Positions 7,964 to 16,560 of a DNA stretch of 64,000 nt are shown here, piece after piece (position 1 is the stretch's first letter; the number at the start of each line of letters is the position of its first letter). The stretch is from Microcoleus sp. FACHB-68 (GTDB lineage Bacteria; Cyanobacteriota; Cyanobacteriia; Cyanobacteriales; Oscillatoriaceae). The stretch covers positions 62,001-126,000 of the forward strand of contig NZ_JACJOT010000013.1 of the NCBI RefSeq assembly GCF_014695715.1. Direction: 5' to 3'. Below the pieces are notes generated by a model that was not told the DNA's origin, ran no database searches, and saw only the letters and a list, made by a program, of their open reading frames with translations. A program made the position numbers and the translations under genes.

Positions 7964-8812
7964 TTAAAATGCTTTGGGGTTTTCTTCGCCGGCAGCCAAG
8001 CTTTCAGTGTTCACTTCTAACTCTTCTCGCCTTAAGGTTGCTGTTGCCTCTACTGTGTGGCGCTCAACTTCTTTTTTAATCGTGACTTGTTCACGCACAA
8101 AGAATTCTTTGTGAATATCAGCGGTTTCTTCATAAATTTTGATGCGGAGAACTTCCCCGGTGCGGAAGGCAATTTCATTAGCCGGCATCACGCAACTGAT
8201 ATCTGTAGGTGTTGTTCTTTCAATCACTATTCGCTCTTTTTCAACCGGCACTGAAACTTCAACAGTTTTGGCTTTTACGCGCTTGGCAATAACAATCTCC
8301 CCTGTCTGATGGCAAAATTTATTAGCAATTAGGCGTTCTTCGTAGAGGTGAAGCGTTTGATTTTCCGGTTGATTGACTTTAGAGATCGGCAGGTTTACTT
8401 TTTTAGGAGGAAGGGTGGATTGATTGCCTTCAAATTTGGGCGAATTCTCTGGTGGGAGCGTAACTTGATTTGGAGAATCTTCATAATTGTAATCAACGGT
8501 GATACCATCAGCATACTCTGGTAATTCTTCTATGTGCTTTTTGTTAAGAATACCTAGGGCATCAACGCGTCGTGTGCGATTGTCGAGCCGGCAGCAACCA
8601 ACGGGTATCAAAACTTTTTTCTCAATGCCCCAATTGCTTGTATCAATTACCAAATAGCGGAATCGGCCTGTTAGATCGACGACATCATCGCAAACGGTGC
8701 CGATTTTTTCATCCGTCTGCCCTGCATACACATCAAACGCTTGAATGTCTTTGCCGCCTAAAACTTTTTGGCGATAGTTGGGATAAAAGTCTTCCAGTTT
8801 GACCAGAGCCAT
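7964..8812 (-). CDS. PRC-barrel / DUF2382 AvaK-like protein, paralogue 3
   Basis: 282 residues starting MALVKLEDFYPNYRQKVLGG at ATG 8812, with GGGGAT upstream. The PRC-barrel comes first (IGTVCDDVVDLTGRFRYLVIDTS), then a linker of about 40 residues, then DUF2382 (LHLYEERLIANKFCHQTGEIVIAKRV, EKERIVIERTTPTD). It is collinear with paralogue 2 except for the linker, so the pair is a tandem duplication old enough to have diverged substantially. It is transcribed divergently from the KDPG aldolase gene with about 135 bases between starts. No enzyme activity is known for the family. Confidence 0.86.
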   Translation of the reverse strand: MALVKLEDFYPNYRQKVLGGKDIQAFDVYAGQTDEKIGTVCDDVVDLTGRFRYLVIDTSNWGIEKKVLIPVGCCRLDNRTRRVDALGILNKKHIEELPEYADGITVDYNYEDSPNQVTLPPENSPKFEGNQSTLPPKKVNLPISKVNQPENQTLHLYEERLIANKFCHQTGEIVIAKRVKAKTVEVSVPVEKERIVIERTTPTDISCVMPANEIAFRTGEVLRIKIYEETADIHKEFFVREQVTIKKEVERHTVEATATLRREELEVNTESLAAGEENPKAF

Positions 8813-8947
8813 GCTGTTATCCCCGCAAATTATTAATATAAGAAAAATATAAAAGTTTGAGTGCCCCGACTCGCTCTCCCTAGAGACTGATTTAATAGGC
8901 TGATATTTTAAAATATCGCTCGCAAAAAACTGAGTCTATCGCAAACT

Positions 8948-9592
8948 GTGAACATATTCGATTCTCCTTGGTTAACTCTGTTGCAAGAGCATCGCGCTAT
9001 TGCGGTGATTCGTTCCCCCCAGATGGAACTTGGTTGCCACCTGGCTAAGGCAGTTGCCGCCGGCGGGATGCGTTTAATTGAAATAACTTGGAATAGCGAT
9101 CGCGCCGGCGCACTGATTGCCCAATTGCGATCCGAATTGCCAGAATGTACGATCGGCACCGGCACTTTGTTAACCTGCGATCAGTCAAAAGAAGCGATCG
9201 CAGCCGGCGCTCAATTTTTATTCACACCTCACACAGAGGAGGCGATGATTCAGACGGCAGTTGCTGCCGGCATCCCGATTGTGCCAGGAGCACTTTCCCC
9301 CACAGAAATTGTCAGGGGTTGGCAAGCCGGTGCCGGCGCGGTGAAAGTGTTTCCCATTTCAGCGGTAGGGGGTGCCGGCTATATTAAAAGCTTGCAGGGA
9401 CCACTCGGCGACATTCCCCTGATTCCCACCGGCGGCGTCACCTTAGACAATGCCAGAGAATTTATCGAAGCCGGTGCGGTGGCGGTGGGTTTAGCCGGCG
9501 ATTTATTTCCCAAACAATGGGTGGCGGCGCGAGATTGGGAGGCGATCGCACAACGGGCGCATAACCTTTTGCAAAGCTTAAAGCGCGGCTAG
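8948..9592 (+). CDS. eda: KDPG/KHG aldolase (bifunctional 4-hydroxy-2-oxoglutarate / 2-keto-3-deoxy-6-phosphogluconate aldolase)
   Basis: Cleaves KDPG to pyruvate and glyceraldehyde-3-phosphate, the closing reaction of the Entner-Doudoroff route, by class I Schiff-base chemistry. The start is GTG 8948 (MNIFDSPWL). The catalytic Glu is in LIEITW (E45), and the Schiff-base Lys is in AVKVFP (K133). The phosphate-binding region IPTGGV follows. At 214 residues it matches family length. Three HIP1 octamers and roughly seven GCCGGC hexamers fall within 645 bases, the densest such stretch in the window. No edd-like dehydratase lies nearby. It stands alone. Confidence 0.95.
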   Translation: MNIFDSPWLTLLQEHRAIAVIRSPQMELGCHLAKAVAAGGMRLIEITWNSDRAGALIAQLRSELPECTIGTGTLLTCDQSKEAIAAGAQFLFTPHTEEAMIQTAVAAGIPIVPGALSPTEIVRGWQAGAGAVKVFPISAVGGAGYIKSLQGPLGDIPLIPTGGVTLDNAREFIEAGAVAVGLAGDLFPKQWVAARDWEAIAQRAHNLLQSLKRG

Positions 9593-9775
9593 CGGTTGGC
9601 TAATTGCTAATTAATAATGGATCGCTGATAATTTTAAAAGGGTGCTTGCCGGCTTAACAGCTTATCCAAAGAAATTCTCCAGATTTGCCGAAATTAGCAG
9701 GTAAGCATTTGTAGTTAAATGCTGGAAAGGCAGATGAGAAGCTTTACAGTTTTAAAATCCCAGGAGTGGTAAACG

Positions 9776-10303
9776 ATGAATAGCACAAACAACTCTTCTT
9801 GGTGGCGTCGATCAGGCACATTCTGGGCCGGTGCCTCGCTAATTGTTTCTACCTTTTGTGCTTGGTCAGCTCCTTTTTTAGCAGAGCCTGCCTTTGCAGA
9901 TGCTGAGCATAATAAAATTGCGAACGCTATTTTAAATCTCCAAGAATCTAGTCAGCGCTGGATTGAAATTGACTTAGCAAAGCAGCGGTTAGTTGCCTGG
10001 GAAGGTGATAAAAGCGTCTACGCCATCGTCATTTCCACCGGCAAAGACGGAACCCCCACTCCTACCGGCACGTTTGCCGTTCAAACCAAGCATCGGGTTG
10101 CCAGAATGCAAGGGGACGACTATGACGTTCCTGATGTGCCTTTCACCATGTATTATTATGGCGGTTACGCAATTCACGGCGCGTACTGGCATAACAAGTT
10201 TGGCACTCCCGTCAGTCATGGTTGCACCAACGTTGCAGTTAATCATGCAGAATGGTTATTTAACTGGGCAGATGTGGGAACGCCGATTATTGTGCACAAA
10301 TAA
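9776..10303 (+). CDS. L,D-transpeptidase (YkuD/ErfK family), exported
   Basis: 175 residues with an N-terminal export signal (twin Arg and hydrophobic residues 15-38, likely cleavage after AFA at 39-41). The YkuD domain begins at WIEIDLAKQRLVAWEG and carries the catalytic signature: His134 in YAIHG, and SHGCTN with Ser147, His148 and Cys150. Such enzymes form 3-3 peptidoglycan cross-links or attach proteins to the wall in the periplasm. This is a minimal single-domain form without LysM or SH3 targeting modules. The sequence CCAGGAGTGG lies just before the ATG. It stands alone. Confidence 0.93.
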   Translation: MNSTNNSSWWRRSGTFWAGASLIVSTFCAWSAPFLAEPAFADAEHNKIANAILNLQESSQRWIEIDLAKQRLVAWEGDKSVYAIVISTGKDGTPTPTGTFAVQTKHRVARMQGDDYDVPDVPFTMYYYGGYAIHGAYWHNKFGTPVSHGCTNVAVNHAEWLFNWADVGTPIIVHK

Positions 10304-10417
10304 ATTGCAACGTGCGGTTAACTGAAATTTTGCAGTAATTTCAACAGCACCTAGCAAGCTTGCCCGGAAATTAATTTCCGGGCTAATAGCAAAAGCTGAG
10401 TAGGTTGGGTTGAGCGA

Positions 10418-10545
10418 AGCGAACCCAACACCAACTCTGAGGGACAAGGCAAAGCATCTGTCGGATCAAAAGCTCAGTAGAAGCGAACCCAACACCAGCT
10501 TTGAGGGACAAGGCGAAGCATCTGTCGGATCAAAAGCCGATTGAA
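10418..10545. repeat. 64-base direct repeat, two copies
   Basis: Copies begin at 10418 and 10482 (AGCGAACCCAACACCA...) and share GAGGGACAAGGC and AAGCATCTGTCGGATCAAAA with a handful of differences. The first copy is preceded by GGTTGGGTT, which can fold back on GAACCCAAC. Confidence 0.85.
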
Positions 10546-10578
10546 TCAGACACTTTTTGTTAACTTCAAAGCTTTAAT

Positions 10579-10626
10579 AAAGCTGAGATTATTCATCGCC
10601 CCTTAAGGGGAATTAATCTCAGCTTT
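10579..10626. terminator. Bidirectional hairpin terminator
   Basis: Outer arms AAAGCTGAGATT (about 10579-10590) and AATCTCAGCTTT (10615-10626) enclose a second hairpin, CCCCTTAAGGGG (10599-10610). T-rich on both sides. It sits between the converging transpeptidase and Hsp70-like genes. Confidence 0.8.
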
Positions 10627-10637
10627 TAGTCTGATTT

Positions 10638-12245
10638 TTAACTTAATTGGACAACCGGCTTATCTTCCAATAAAGTTTGATTGGTGAGCAAGTCTTCCAC
10701 CGTAATTTTGAGGAAGCGCCGATCATCAACTTGGAATTGAACTCGGACGCGATCGCTGCCTGGAAAGCCGGGAGGCGTCAATTTAGCGATACTGCGTGCG
10801 CCTTCTTTATCGTTGAGGGGTTGCACTGCAGTTTGACCACTTGCTAAATTGCGCGTGACTAAACGATCCCCGTCGAAATACACTTCTGTGCCGCCGGTTT
10901 GTGCGCCTAATTCGCCAATAATTAATTCAATGCTCGGTTGATTTTCCACAGAAGCACCTAAGACTAATTCTACCGAGTCGCTCATGGGGTAAGACTGGCC
11001 GGCTTGAATTAATGGATGCCAACTGTGGCAGTTTTCGCGCCGGTTCCAGTAGCGAATGCCGTAACTGTGGTAGAGAAAATCTTTGATTTCTATGCCCTGA
11101 GTGAGTTGCAAAGCGCCGGTTGCGATTGCTTCAAATGGTTTTTCACAACGAATTTTATCAGCATCAAAATATTGCTGCACCCAAGTTTGAACCGATGGAA
11201 TTTGAACAGTGCCGCCGACTAATAAAACTGCATCAATATCTGAAACTTCGATGCCTTGTCGCCGTGCTTGTTGCAAAACTTGAGTCATCGCTTCATCAAG
11301 ATTTTCAAAAAACTCGTGTTCTTTAAGAATTTCCTCAAAGCCGGCGCGATCTAGTTGCAATTCGTAACTTTCTAAAGTTTTATCATCGAAATAAACTTCA
11401 CTCGCCTGTCGCTGCAAAGAAAGTTGAATTTTTAAGCGTTCGGCTAAGCGAGTGGTTAAGGGAGCTTTCGTTAAACCTTGATTGGCGACGAAGTAATCAA
11501 CGAGCCAGTTGTCAATATCAGTTCCGCCTAAATTAAGGCCGGCTTTTGCCAAAACGCGGGCAGTTTTTACCTTTTGTGCGGAAGATTCAGCCAGGGTTTT
11601 TTCACCCCATTTGAGAATGAAACCAAGCGGTTTTTTGCTGGAACCGGCACTAGCGCCGGCATCTAAGCGCACCAGCGACAGATCCAAGGTTCCACCCCCG
11701 AAGTCTACCACCAGCAAAAGCTGCCGGTCTGCCAGTCCGTAGCCTAAAGCGGCGGCGGTGGGTTCATCTAGCATCCGCACCACCTCCACCGGCAGTCTTT
11801 GACAGACGTTACCCAGCCAATGCCGGTAAGCTTCAAAGCTGTCCACCGGCACGGTTAATACTAGGGATTCACCGACATCGGGCCAAATCATTTTCATTTG
11901 GTCGATAATTTGGCTTAAAAACCACTCTCCAACTTGCTCAAACGTGACAATTTTGCCATCGAGTTCGGGGAGAAATCCTTGAATATCGGTGCCAATTCCC
12001 CGCTTAAAGCTGCGGAAAAAGCGGGGATCGTTTTTGAGGTCAAGTCCCTTGTCGCGCACTGCCTGACCGGCAACGATCTCACCATGCGCGGCATTTTCAA
12101 CATACACCAAACTCGGAATTAAAGGAGGATTCTGTGCCAACTGCACGGAGAGAGCCGGCAGTTTCAGTGTTTCTGCCTGCTGGGTGGCTGGGTTCCAGCG
12201 AGCGATGACGGTGTTGCTCGTGCCAAAATCAATAGCGATAGTCAT
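10638..12245 (-). CDS. Hsp70-like ATPase (short DnaK-family protein)
   Basis: 535 residues beginning MTIAIDFGTSNTVIARW. The actin-like ATPase motifs are all present: phosphate 1 (DFGTSNT), phosphate 2 (VVDFGGGTLDLSLV) and the adenosine loop (VLLVGGTVQIPSVQ). About 150 residues of a beta-rich substrate domain follow, but the C-terminal helical lid of true DnaK is missing, so it is an Hsp70-like protein and not the housekeeping chaperone. Its ATG overlaps the stop of the SGNH-like gene (ATGA), so it is translationally coupled to an O-acyltransferase operon. It may chaperone or regulate that membrane machinery; this is inference from gene order only. No DnaJ or GrpE lies nearby. Confidence 0.9.
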   Translation of the reverse strand: MTIAIDFGTSNTVIARWNPATQQAETLKLPALSVQLAQNPPLIPSLVYVENAAHGEIVAGQAVRDKGLDLKNDPRFFRSFKRGIGTDIQGFLPELDGKIVTFEQVGEWFLSQIIDQMKMIWPDVGESLVLTVPVDSFEAYRHWLGNVCQRLPVEVVRMLDEPTAAALGYGLADRQLLLVVDFGGGTLDLSLVRLDAGASAGSSKKPLGFILKWGEKTLAESSAQKVKTARVLAKAGLNLGGTDIDNWLVDYFVANQGLTKAPLTTRLAERLKIQLSLQRQASEVYFDDKTLESYELQLDRAGFEEILKEHEFFENLDEAMTQVLQQARRQGIEVSDIDAVLLVGGTVQIPSVQTWVQQYFDADKIRCEKPFEAIATGALQLTQGIEIKDFLYHSYGIRYWNRRENCHSWHPLIQAGQSYPMSDSVELVLGASVENQPSIELIIGELGAQTGGTEVYFDGDRLVTRNLASGQTAVQPLNDKEGARSIAKLTPPGFPGSDRVRVQFQVDDRRFLKITVEDLLTNQTLLEDKPVVQLS

Positions 12246-13219
12246 TCTTGCTGTGTTGTTCCCGTGTTGCCAGGTACAGAAAAAGGCGTCTTTAGTAGTT
12301 TATCTCGTAGGAAAACAGCATAGGCTTGCGCGTCCGAACTGACTAAATGGCTTCCGTCTGAAGTTACCCAATTTTTAGAAGTCGGTGCCGGCAGCCATTC
12401 ATAAGTATCTGCCGGAAACTCTTCTCGCATGATTTGTTGTATTTGTTTTTCCTGTATCGTGTTCTTAACTTGCTTTTCTCCTGGCAAATCATAGAGGATA
12501 ATTCGTAACCCTTGTTTTTGCAGTTCTGCGATTTGAGTTTTAATTGATTTCGCTGCACTTTTTAAGGTTTGCTGCTCATCTTCCGATAGCGGCTGCATCT
12601 TATCGCTGATTTTTTGTGCCAGGACTTTTTCTTTCAATTTTGGATTGAAGTTTTCCGTTTGTGCCGGCGGCTCGTCTTTCTCTTCTTTCTGAGACGATTT
12701 CAAGCCATTAAAAATCGCTTGAACTAAAATATCCACGGGCTTGTATTCCTGCCGCAACATGGGAAAATAAAGCTGGCTGAAGTGTGGCATCGGCTTATAA
12801 ATCGAGTCTAGCAATTGCTGATCGAGTTGGCGCTCAATTGTTTCGTTAATTTCTACCAGTAAAATCGCTGATTTTAATTTTTCTCTTTTCACAATTTCCA
12901 AGCCGGTTTGACTGGAACCCCCCGCCATCCCTAAATTAATTACATGATTGCCGATGTGCTTGGCTGTAATACTAGCGGTTAGAGAACTACCCACTAAAAT
13001 CAGCTTTGGTGAGGGATTTCCGTAAACATATTTTTGCGCTTTAATCACATTTCGTTGCGCCTGATTAATTCCCGAAGTTGCCGGTACTACTCCCTGTTTC
13101 ACTAAAACATGATACCCCAACAGCAAAAGTAAGCCGATGCCTATTGCTCTGTAGATAGAATGAATCTCTGAGGTAGAATTAACAGAATCAGTTTCAGAAT
13201 TGGAAGTAGATAAACTCAT
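12242..13219 (-). CDS. Membrane-anchored SGNH-hydrolase-like protein of an O-acylation operon
   Basis: 325 residues. SD AAGGGGAG lies seven bases before ATG 13219, which settles the start despite a 26-base overlap with the MBOAT gene. Residues about 22-40 form one transmembrane helix. The remainder looks exported: LILVGSSLTASI (residues 73-84) resembles the nucleophile block, NLGMAGGSS a second block, and SDGSH (D288, H291) the Asp-His block of SGNH esterases/acyltransferases. Such proteins partner with MBOAT proteins (as AlgX/AlgJ or DltD do) to transfer acyl groups to extracellular polymers. A low-complexity charged stretch lies at about 180-240. Function is inferred from motif and partner. 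Confidence 0.75.
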   Translation of the reverse strand: MSLSTSNSETDSVNSTSEIHSIYRAIGIGLLLLLGYHVLVKQGVVPATSGINQAQRNVIKAQKYVYGNPSPKLILVGSSLTASITAKHIGNHVINLGMAGGSSQTGLEIVKREKLKSAILLVEINETIERQLDQQLLDSIYKPMPHFSQLYFPMLRQEYKPVDILVQAIFNGLKSSQKEEKDEPPAQTENFNPKLKEKVLAQKISDKMQPLSEDEQQTLKSAAKSIKTQIAELQKQGLRIILYDLPGEKQVKNTIQEKQIQQIMREEFPADTYEWLPAPTSKNWVTSDGSHLVSSDAQAYAVFLRDKLLKTPFSVPGNTGTTQQE

Positions 13220-14702
13220 TAGCGCTCCCCTTATTCAAAATTAAAAGTGCCACCATGATCCCCATCACCACGTCTTCTAGCAGACGCCAGCGCTTCGTCT
13301 TTACAGTATTTAAACTTTTAGTTTGAGAAGTTTGTAAGGTAGGAAAATGAGGTAAATGATACAGGATAACCGGCAGCGACAAAATGAACACAGGAAGGAT
13401 ATGGTTAAAATCCGGCTTGATCCAGATATTTCGAGACAAAGTCATCAAAAAGTCCATAGCTTGTTCAAACCGAGGCAATTTAAACAAAAGCCATCCCAAG
13501 GAAACAAAGCAGAAAACGAATAAAACTTGAAGTGAATCAATCCAAAACTTTTTCCAAGCCGGCAACTCGTCTTGAGGTTTTTTACTCGATTTTAGCCGGC
13601 CAAAAAAGAACCTTTCCAATGCCAGTCCAATGCCATGAAAAATCCCCCAGACTGCGTAACTCCAAGCTGCGCCGTGCCAGAGTCCTCCCAAAGTCATTAC
13701 AACCATCAAATTAATGTAAGTTCTAACTTCCCCTTTTCGATTACCTCCCAAAGGGACATATAAGTAATCTCGCAACCAAGTTGATAAGGAGATGTGCCAG
13801 CGTCGCCAAAATTCAGAAAGGGAGCGAGAAATATAAGGAAAATTGAAGTTGTCCGGTAGGGTATAACCAAAGGCGGCACCTAAACCGATTGCAATTAAAG
13901 AGTAGCCGGCGAAATCTGCAAAAATTTGCATTGAGTAGCCGAACAGCAAGACTAAATTTGTTAGGGTTCCTAATCCTTGATAGTAGGGATAGTTAATCCA
14001 AAATGTATAGTCTTTTAAATTATCGGCAACGACCATTTTTAAAAAATATCCGTAAACTAAAGAACGGAAAACAATCGGCCAAGGGATATTTTGAATAAAC
14101 TTAGGCTTGACTTGGTTATAAAAATCATTTGCCCTCACGATTGGCCCTGATAAAATCTGCGGAAAGAAGGCCAGAAAGAATGAAGTGTTAACTAAGTGAT
14201 TTTTCAAATTAGCGTTAACCAAGGAACGGGTCGGCAGCGAGGTTCCTGCTGCCACCAAATTTTGATGACGAAATACGTCAACTACCAAACTAATTCCTTC
14301 AAATGTATAAAACGAAATCCCTATTGGTAAAGGTAAATGTAGAAGTACCGCAATTAAACCTTCTTCCGGTGTCTGGGATACGTTAAAGATTTTAAGGGAA
14401 AGGTTGGTAAGTAATGCGCCGTACTTAAAAAGAGCGAGAACCGATAAATTGGCAACGACTCCGATCAATGCCCAAAAAAAACGCTCCCGGGTTTGAGAAG
14501 CGCTGGCAACTTTGTAGCTAGTAATGCCATTAATCAGGATCGACACAAGGAGTAAAATGAGAAGTGCCGGTGAACTCCAACCATAAAAGATGAAGCTAGC
14601 AGCAATTAAGATCGGAACTTGTATTTTTTGAACTTGGGGAATATAATAAATAAAGAAAGTAATTAAAACGAAAATGATAAAAGTTGAGCTATTAAATAAC
14701 AT
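13194..14702 (-). CDS. MBOAT-family membrane O-acyltransferase (AlgI/DltB-like)
   Basis: About 502 residues from ATG 14702 (MLFNSSTFIIFVLITFF), preceded by TTGAGG. The longer TTG start at 14717 would place the SD inside the gene. It has roughly ten membrane segments. The family signature is clear: FWRRWHISLSTWLRDYLYVPLGG, then GGLWHGAAWSYAVWG containing the conserved catalytic His. MBOAT proteins of this class move acyl groups, commonly acetyl, across the membrane for transfer to polysaccharide or wall polymers. It is first in a three-gene minus-strand operon with the SGNH-like and Hsp70-like proteins. The substrate polymer is unknown. Confidence 0.93.
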   Translation of the reverse strand: MLFNSSTFIIFVLITFFIYYIPQVQKIQVPILIAASFIFYGWSSPALLILLLVSILINGITSYKVASASQTRERFFWALIGVVANLSVLALFKYGALLTNLSLKIFNVSQTPEEGLIAVLLHLPLPIGISFYTFEGISLVVDVFRHQNLVAAGTSLPTRSLVNANLKNHLVNTSFFLAFFPQILSGPIVRANDFYNQVKPKFIQNIPWPIVFRSLVYGYFLKMVVADNLKDYTFWINYPYYQGLGTLTNLVLLFGYSMQIFADFAGYSLIAIGLGAAFGYTLPDNFNFPYISRSLSEFWRRWHISLSTWLRDYLYVPLGGNRKGEVRTYINLMVVMTLGGLWHGAAWSYAVWGIFHGIGLALERFFFGRLKSSKKPQDELPAWKKFWIDSLQVLFVFCFVSLGWLLFKLPRFEQAMDFLMTLSRNIWIKPDFNHILPVFILSLPVILYHLPHFPTLQTSQTKSLNTVKTKRWRLLEDVVMGIMVALLILNKGSANEFIYFQF

Positions 14703-15177
14703 AAAGTTGCGCCTCAATTTTATAACCTAGGGGTGAAATCATTTCTCAGCTCGGCGTTTTTTAAATATGGAACCCTAAAAATTTCATGAAGTAATAAAAA
14801 ATTAAACCCTCAAGTTTATTTGAGTGAAGATGTGATAGTATTAACCTCAATCGGCTAACGTCAAAGATGTTAAAGGTGCGTATTCTAAAAGCTAGGACAC
14901 ACAAGCCAACATTTCCCAGCCAATGCCGCGTTGCTTTTTTTCTTTATAAGGATATTTTAGAAGAAAGATATGTTAGAGTCAATGGTTGTTTTCCGACTCA
15001 GCAAATAGGTAGAAATACTGTGTCAAAATAAATCTACCTGGCGTTGTAGAGGAACTACTTTAAGGCTTCTTGGGGTATGGAAAACTGTTCATTCTTGAGT
15101 CTCTCGTTGTGAGACGGTGTTTGAGTAGAGACACGTTGCGGCAAAAAATGCTGACCGAACGTGTCATTCAACTCCAA
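14703..15177. other. Spacer upstream of the MBOAT operon
   Basis: 475 bases. A 54-codon plus-strand frame (14867-15031, starting MLKVRILKARTHK) lacks an SD, and I do not call it. A GTCTC...GAGAC inverted repeat lies at about 15100-15130. The promoter of the minus-strand operon should lie near 14720-14850. Confidence 0.55.
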
Positions 15178-15858
15178 CTAAGATAGCGTAGCCGCGCTTG
15201 CCTGACGCACACCGGCATCAGTAGAAACCGATAAGGGCGGACGTAGGCACAAGTAAACTAATGGTCCCAACAGTGGCACCAGTGCGACTGCCCAGAAAAC
15301 GGGTTGATCCTTAATTCCACGTCGCGCCATGTCATCGCCTAGCACAGTGGGAAAGAGCACGCAGAACAAGCAAAACGCCACAGTCATGGCATTGACAAAC
15401 CGGCTGCTGTGAAACTGTCTGACAAAATCTCCCCAGTCGCCGGCTAGCCAACCAAACGCAAGCAAAGCCAAGGTATTGAGGCTGAGAATTACGCCCGTCC
15501 AGCGCGAGTCCATTAATTTAAGAAAGGCATCCTTGTCGCCAGAAAATGTTTGATTTGATTCGCGTAGCGCCAAATACGGAATTAAGCCAATCACGCCGGT
15601 TCCCGCGCCGGCAGCGACAAAGGGCCAGAAAGGAATCTTTTGCATTCTGCCATCAATAAACAGAACACAGCTATAAATCAGCAGCAAAATGCCAATTAAA
15701 GCGAATATGGACAGAATAATCGGGTTGATTGCAGCCCACTGAAGGGTAAATAAATTCTTCAGCAGCGTGATCGAAGCGGCTTGGCGTTCCGGAGTCAGCA
15801 AGAAAGCATAGACGATAAAGCCGGCCCACAGCAGCCAAAGTGTAATTTTTCTCACCAT
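15178..15858 (-). CDS. Polytopic membrane protein of unknown function
   Basis: 226 residues with about six hydrophobic segments (near 5-20, 44-66, 76-96, 120-140, 155-175 and 187-207), separated by short loops. I do not recognise the family. There is no clear SD; the codon after ATG 15858 is GTG, which could serve instead. A small frameshifted gene lies directly upstream on the same strand, 35 bases away. Confidence 0.7.
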   Translation of the reverse strand: MVRKITLWLLWAGFIVYAFLLTPERQAASITLLKNLFTLQWAAINPIILSIFALIGILLLIYSCVLFIDGRMQKIPFWPFVAAGAGTGVIGLIPYLALRESNQTFSGDKDAFLKLMDSRWTGVILSLNTLALLAFGWLAGDWGDFVRQFHSSRFVNAMTVAFCLFCVLFPTVLGDDMARRGIKDQPVFWAVALVPLLGPLVYLCLRPPLSVSTDAGVRQASAATLS

Positions 15859-15892
15859 TGTTTTAGCTCGGTGACACTTACTCTTTACTCTT

Positions 15893-16065
15893 TTACTTTA
15901 AAAGCTTCACAACCGGCTTCCCGGCTACCGGCTGCTCAATCTGCAAAAATCGGCCATAAATCAGCAAATCTGATTTTGCTGGATGATTTGCGGTGCTTGT
16001 AAGGTCTTGAGCCAAAGCGAGTAACTCTATCTTTCGGTAGATATCACAGACGCCAAATCGTGCAT
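15893..16065 (-). pseudogene. Small gene (about 58 codons) disrupted by a frameshift
   Basis: A strong SD (AAGAAGG, five bases before) precedes ATG 16065, which opens MHDLASVISTER and then hits TAG. The frame one base over has no start codon but continues with protein-like sequence, YRKIELLALAQDLTSTANHP and then LLIYGRFLQIEQPVAGKP, to TAA at 15893-15895. The simplest reading is a single-base indel within the first dozen codons. A sequencing error or a programmed frameshift would look the same. The restored product would have about 58 residues, soluble and mostly helical. I do not know the family. Confidence 0.42.
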
Positions 16066-16206
16066 AAGTCCTTCTTTAGAATTATGGCAATCAAAAAAAA
16101 CATTTCTTAACATGAAGTTACAAAGGGAGTGAAGGAACTCGAACAAGACCTGAAGCCCTTGAAACGGTTGATTAATCGAGATATTTCAAGAAAAAGGGCG
16201 GAAAAC

Positions 16207-16425
16207 ATGGATAATCAGCAACCTTCCGAACTCTCAATCTTTTTAGGAAACCTCCGAAATGGGATTTGGCTTTTAGGCATCTCCTCTTGGGTATTTGGCA
16301 TCACCGATAGAAGCATTGCTTCGTTCTCTGATGGCTATTTATCTGCTTTGGATCTGGTGCAATTATTTACAGCATCTTTCTTCTTTGTGAGTTGGCTGTT
16401 TTTGAAGCCGGTGTCAAAAGCTTAA
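16207..16425 (+). CDS. Small membrane protein, unknown
   Basis: 72 residues from ATG 16207 (MDNQQPSELSIFLGN), with GGGCGGAAAAC upstream. The frame is open further 5' (to 16129), but the added residues are basic and lack an SD. Two hydrophobic stretches, about 20-34 and 49-67, suggest two membrane helices. Family not recognised. It is isolated between opposite-strand genes. Confidence 0.55.
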   Translation: MDNQQPSELSIFLGNLRNGIWLLGISSWVFGITDRSIASFSDGYLSALDLVQLFTASFFFVSWLFLKPVSKA

Positions 16426-16560
16426 TTCCCATTCGCTGTCATATTGCATGGAAAGCAGAAAATTCCCAAAATTGCGTGAATTTCAGGGACGGCAGAAATA
16501 GATATTTTGCTGATTTCTGCGAAATCGAATCATTCAGTTTTTGAACAAGGGAAAAGATTT

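Larger units (their letters stand above)
10304..10637. other. Repeat-filled spacer after the L,D-transpeptidase
   Basis: 334 bases with no gene. It holds a 64-base tandem duplication and a bidirectional hairpin, listed separately. The phrase TTGGGTTGAGCGAAGCGAACCCAACA is a self-complementary repeat of a type common in cyanobacterial spacers. Confidence 0.8.

Noticed and set aside
14867-15031. 54-codon ORF MLKVRILKARTHK
   Set aside because: No SD, no recognisable motif, and composition close to spacer. Kept only as a note.
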